Assembly (NCBI RefSeq): GCF_000003855.2
Contig: NW_003101674.1
Span: forward strand, 1,846,814 to 1,910,813
Source: Blastomyces gilchristii SLH14081
Taxonomy: Eukaryota > Ascomycota > Eurotiomycetes > Onygenales > Ajellomycetaceae
DNA length: 64,000 nt
Direction: 5' to 3'
Part shown: positions 59,901 to 64,000 of the stretch, piece after piece
Layout of the letters: the number at the start of each line of letters is the position of its first letter
Numbering within the stretch: the stretch's first letter is position 1
Position numbers and translations under genes: made by a program
The notes under the pieces: model-generated
What the model was told of the DNA's origin: nothing
Databases searched by the model: none
The model's input: the letters and a program-made list of their open reading frames with translations, nothing else

Positions 59901-61560
59901 TTTCAGATGATTGAATGAAACTTCTTCTTTCACAGATTTACATTCATTTCTCTTAAGAGATCTGAGAGTGATACAGATATTCATGTGAAGTTCTTGATGA
60001 ATCTACAGTAGTATGAGACTAACTTAAGAAACTGTTGTATATAATGTACATTTCTTGATCACAGTCAATTTACTATGACATTTAATTTCTCTGAGATGAG
60101 TTGTATACAGTTATCACTCACTATATATTCTATGAACTTCAACTCTTTCATTTCAAACACACACTTTGTTGATTTAGTATAGAGCTTATACTCTGTCAGA
60201 GTTGTAAGCACTTCATTAAGATACTTCAGATATTCATCATATAAGTTTGAAAAGACTAGAATGTCATTGAGATATATGAGGTATGAGATTTTATTCTGTT
60301 TATAAAGAATTATATTCATTATTATTTGAAAGATGATGAACAGATTTATTAGACTGAATAATATTGTCAGAAATTTAAACTTCTCTCATTGTATATTAAA
60401 TGTGATTTACAGAACTGACAGTTCATCTACACAGATCTATCAGTATTCTCAGAGAAGATTGATTTTTAATAGATATTAAGTGTTTTTAACTGTATTCAAC
60501 TGTTGTTGAATTCATAGTAATGAATATTCATTCTTGATTGTAAGCTTGTTAAGTGCTTAATAATCAATACACATTCATCACTTCTCATTCATCTTTTTCA
60601 CAAATAGAACTGAAAAGTCTCACACACTTGATGAGAGTTGTATGAGACCACATTCTAGAAGGTCTGTGATCTGATACTTCTGTTCTTCAACATGTATTTG
60701 TGACAGAGAGTATGCATTCTGATTAACTGGTTTTATGTCTCTCATGTCAATCTCATGTATAAATTCTTATTTCAGTGACAATTCTGATAAAAGATCTGTT
60801 CAGAAGATCTTTCTATACTTCTTCAGAAGCTTCTTCATACACTTGTTCTTCTACATATTCTTTATCTTAGTTTTCTCTGCTTCTGAGTGCTGTATAACAT
60901 ACAGAATGCTTTCAGATAAGGTCTTGTGAATCATTCTCTTTACTTATTAATGTATAAGCAGATTTAATCCTTCTATATCAGAGATGTGAAATGTCCTTCT
61001 CATATCAGTTGATAGAATTGTATGAATCATTTTCTTTCTATCAGTCAACTGTATATAACATGTATGTCATTGAATCTGCAGATTGAATCTTTGAAATAAA
61101 TTAAGTCTGAGAATAAGGTTGTATTCTATGTTCTGCAGCTCTCACACTCAAATATAGCAAGATCATTCTCTGAAGTGCAAGAGAACTCTTATTCTTATAA
61201 GTAATATCAAATATTAATTATCAGATAATTTTATATATCAGAGATTCTTCACTCAGCAGATCTCTTTCAGTCTTCAGATTATATAATTATTAATATATTA
61301 TATTGAAGCTTCTGTGTCTGCTAATACTTTTATAACTATCTCTCAATTCTTACTCAAGTATCTCTTATACATTAATATTTCAGATCTCAAGGCATTGAGA
61401 TGAGTATTCACTTCATCATTCTCATTCACATTTTATTCAGAAGCCTGCTTCTTCTTGATATTCACAGAATTTAGAGAGTTATCTAACACAGACATCTCTT
61501 TCACTTTGAAGACTTTTCATAGAATATCAGTGAGTATTTCTGAGCTCACTGATTCTGCTA
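56951..61560 (-). pseudogene. GypB-4 pol relic
   Basis: Protease D-T-E-A-S near 61305-61325, one transition from D-T-G-A-S. RT in frame 60065-60319 with I-Y-L-N-D-I-L-V-F-S. RNase H near 59550-59850. Integrase: N-terminal zinc part in 59102-59362 (M-H-K-K-F-S-H-L-E), core near 58640-58900. The C-terminal extension runs to about 56951 and is split by MITE-6. The Thr/Val/Asp repeat after integrase is nearly absent here. Stops mostly TGA. Confidence 0.83.
57427..57932 (-). mobile_element. MITE-6, least mutated hAT-like MITE
   Basis: 506 bp, plus strand TAGACTGACC...GGCCAGTCTA; duplication TGACTAAC at 57419-57426 and 57933-57940. Empty site readable in GypB-1 near 20470-20486. Nearly pristine: it shows a triple AATGGGAC-type repeat near 57742-57770 and many CCs and GGs, in a host element with almost none. 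Best reference for the family. Confidence 0.95.
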
Positions 61561-63192
61561 GTTTTTTGACTCTCTTGCTTCTCTTGACTGCACACACTGA
61601 GTGTATTCTTTTATATCATGATTTTAACATCTACAGTTGAAGCAAGCTTGATGCTCATAATATCAAGATTTTCATTCAGAGAATTTCTTTTTCAGAGAAT
61701 TCAGCACTTTAGTGATAGCATTCAGATCTAGATTCATCATATCTGAGTGTGTAACTTATGTTATAGAAGTCTGATTACTCATTCTCTACTGAGACATACT
61801 CAATTGCAGTATTTTCAGTTACAATTGACTTATTTATTTCTATACAATGAGAATATTATATGCTTCTTTTATCATATCTGATTACAAGGTTAAGCATTTC
61901 TATTCCACTCTTAACTCAGGTGTAAGATCATGAATGAAGATCTGTAAACAGAAAGATGTTGAAAGCTTTTCATTCAATATAAGATAGTGTAAGCTGAAGT
62001 GTGTGAAGTATGATATAAGATTGTTCACTTGTCTACACTCAGTGAAGTGTTTATAACACTTATCTTATATATTCACTTTCTCAAAGTTGTGTAAGATTCA
62101 TTTGAAAAACTTATTTCATATTCATAGAAATGAATATTGCTTTAAGTCTGTGAGATTTATCTTTTCATCAGTCATTCATAATGACTTTGCTTTTTCACAT
62201 AGAAATGCAGCAGATCTTAAGACTTGTTGAAATTCTGTTGATTATCTGTCTATGAGTTCACATTCAATTCAATAATATGATCATATCTGACTTAGTCAGC
62301 TGATTGCAGCATTATTTTTTCAGTCATCATTGAAGCTTAGTAACTTTAGCAGATCTTCTGACTTGATGTATTTCATACTCAGATTCTCATTCTGTGCAGC
62401 AGTCTCTGATAATGTGTATACTTCTGAAGAGATCATGAATAATCATAATAAGATCTTCAGGTTCAGTGTAGTCATCTGTCTGTGTAGACATTTAATCTCC
62501 TGCTGCAGACCTAAGATCTGATTTTCTCTATTCTTATTGATGATGATAATTGCATCAGTGAAGCTCTTCATAGTGAATACTTGATTCACAGTGAATGTCA
62601 ATTGTTGTTTGACTTCTGTCTCAGCCTGTCACTGCATATACAAGGCCTCAATCTCATTTAGAATTCTTGTACATGTACAGAGTTTCAATTTCAGTTCAGC
62701 AGTTTCAGTCACTTTTCTTACTGCTTTGAGTAAATTCTCTGAGAGATTCTACATATCTTTCAGTTCAGATAGCAGAGAAGAGTGTTATTCACATTAGCTA
62801 GAGAAGATATTCATTTCAGTGATTTCTCATTGATTGTACAATATCTATTGTTATATCATTTCTGTTATCATTATATAACTTCAGTGATAGTCACTCTCTT
62901 CTTTTTATTCTTCTTTTGAGTAGAGAGTGAACTTCTTTGAATCTTGTTCACTGCTCTCATTCTCTTCTCACATCTCATCTGTTCATGTATCATACATGGC
63001 ATTCGCCTGAGTGTGGAGTTTTTCCTCTACAAGTAAAGCAGCATCAATCAGATGCTCTTTCACTCACTGTTCTTTGTACACTATCTTTTGAGACATTCTA
63101 GAATCACACTGGCATGATAACTATAAATCACTTTGTAGACAGAATTATCACACCCTGGAGGAGCCTGCGCTTCTCACTGGTTTTTTAGACAT
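61561..63192 (-). pseudogene. GypB-4 gag relic
   Basis: Start ATG at 63190-63192, ten bases inside the LTR; opens M-S-K-K-P-V-R-S-A-G and can be followed through K-I-V-Y-K-E-Q and A-L-L-V-E-E-K-L. Knuckle 61603-61644: C-F-N-C, four positions including a stop, H, four positions, Y (from Cys). Best preserved GypB gag N-terminus here. Confidence 0.78.
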
Positions 63193-63201
63193 GCTATCAG
63201 A

Positions 63202-63369
63202 TATCATTCAAAGGTTCCTTTTTATCAGTGTACGATTACAAGTGTACGCCGGCTTCTTATATATTGTATGCTAAATTAATTAGTGGCCGCTATGACCCCT
63301 TTACACTCGTAAGCAAGTTCGGAAGCGGCCGCGTTATTATCCGACGGTCGTACGTTCTTCCGAACCACA
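63202..63369 (-). repeat. GypB-4 5' LTR
   Basis: 168 bp; plus strand TATCATTCAAAGG...CTTCCGAACCACA. Its outer half is almost unmutated (gcggccgcg, ccgacggtcgtacg). CTAGT follows as the target duplication. Confidence 0.88.
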
Positions 63370-64000
63370 CTAGTCAGTTACAATTGATACACACTTCTTA
63401 TTAATGTTGATTGATAACTTCTTTAGAAGTGATTTCAGAGACTCAGAAGCCTGTTTGAATGATGAAAACCCTTATTTATATATAGATATTTGAGTTCACT
63501 CAATTCATGATATCTGCGTTGTTATTCTTTAGTGTAGATGTATAAGTGACGGAGATGTAATATCTTCTACTGCTGTTCTGTATACTCTTAAGCTTGATGA
63601 GATGATCATTCAATGTTTGAAGTTATATACAGAAACCTTTATAAGTCTGATCTTTGTCTATACTTATAAGAGTCTGTAGAAGTTTGAAAGTTAGTATCTT
63701 CTTAGACATGCTAATCTTCATTCTATTCTCTTCAGATTGATTATCTGCTTCTAGAATCTTGATATCAAAATCAGAAATAAATGTTATAAGAGAAGTATTT
63801 CTCTGTCAGATACTCTGTAATCAATCTAATGTCTTCTGTTGTATAGTGATGTCTTGAAACAGAACATTGAGATATTTAATGATATTATCAGATATATATA
63901 ACAGCAGTTCACATGTCTTTATTCATAAATGAAACTTCTATCTTGTGTGATTCTTCAACTAAATGTCAGATGCAATAATCTGAGCTATTAAGCTGTTTTT
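63370..64000 (-). pseudogene. GypA-3 gag, upstream part, runs off window
   Basis: Reverse complement matches GypA-1 gag at about 5400-6035, starting in the first half of the zinc knuckle (I-N-C-N) next to the GypB-4 end. Stops are present. The rest of gag and the 5' LTR are outside the window. Confidence 0.8.

Larger units (their letters stand above)
54652..63369 (-). mobile_element. GypB-4: Ty3/gypsy retrotransposon with both LTRs
   Basis: 5' LTR 63202-63369, gag start 63192, knuckle 61603-61644, protease near 61315, RT, RNase H, integrase, extension split by MITE-6, pre-LTR block, 3' LTR 54652-54839. Flanks TTAGT (54648-54652) and CTAGT (63370-63374) form a 5-bp duplication with one transition (4 bp if the LTR ends CA). 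Apart from MITE-6 it is uninterrupted, so it is the best copy for a GypB reference, at about 8.2 kb. Confidence 0.9.
27801..64000 (-). mobile_element. GypA-3: Ty3/gypsy retrotransposon, runs off the window
   Basis: Pieces in element order, right to left: gag 64000-63370, 54651-54606 and 54099-53940; protease and RT start 53930-53061; rest of RT to chromodomain 30769-28119; 3' LTR 28118-27801. The breaks are GypB-4, MITE-5 and GypB-3 plus the N gap. The 5' LTR lies past 64000. The colinearity of pieces over 36 kb with GypA-1 supports a single element. Protease keeps D-S-G. Dead by many stops. Confidence 0.87.

Noticed and set aside
1..64000. tRNA, rRNA or biosynthetic gene cluster
   Set aside because: I scanned for GGTTC-type B boxes, rRNA-like GC blocks and conserved enzyme motifs and found none outside the retroelement polyproteins.

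Overview
The window looks like a transposon-rich, AT-rich compartment of a filamentous fungus, probably an ascomycete. The evidence is chromodomain-type Ty3/gypsy retrotransposons, hAT-like MITEs, and copies riddled with C-to-T and G-to-A transitions, as left by a RIP-like process. I cannot name the species. I recognise no host gene, tRNA or rRNA. Most reading frames longer than 60 codons are relics inside dead transposons.

Layout. (1) Positions 1-1968 are ordinary-composition, apparently single-copy sequence with no recognisable gene. (2) At about 1969 the sequence turns AT-rich and stays so to the end. An AT-rich terminal-inverted-repeat family, here called F (1969-2214 and 26197-27800), is split by GypB-1 (2219-26191, minus). 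GypB-1 holds MITE-1, MITE-2 and a small unmutated insert at 24215-24448. MITE-2 is split by GypB-2 (3761-18256, plus), which is itself split by GypA-1 (4464-10228, plus) and MITE-3. (3) GypA-3 (27801 to beyond 64000, minus) is split by GypB-3 (30770 into the N gap, plus), by MITE-5 and by GypB-4 (54652-63369, minus; holding MITE-6). GypB-3 is split by GypA-2 (34361-47808, plus) and MITE-4, and GypA-2 is split by GypC (36612-44411, minus). Target-site duplications fit most joins: 5 bp for GypA and GypC, 4-5 bp for GypB, 8 bp for the MITEs.

The elements. GypA (309-bp LTRs, about 5.8 kb) carries gag with a CCHC knuckle and, in the -1 frame, protease-RT-RNase H-integrase-chromodomain. GypB (168-171-bp LTRs, about 8.2 kb) has gag, protease-RT-RNase H-integrase, a long C-terminal extension and an unexplained block of about 2 kb before the 3' LTR. 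GypC (533-bp LTRs, 7.8 kb) is a chromodomain gypsy element with an unexplained stretch of about 1.8 kb before its 3' LTR. All pol genes are broken, mostly by TGA at former Trp or Arg codons.

Most worth a second look: the mutation signature (CC, GG and CG nearly erased while CA and CT survive); a GypC LTR that is mutated over part of its length and pristine over the rest; the GypB pre-LTR block with antisense ORFs in all four copies; and paired perfect hairpins in GypC. Domain limits are approximate and read by eye; no alignment or database search was run.
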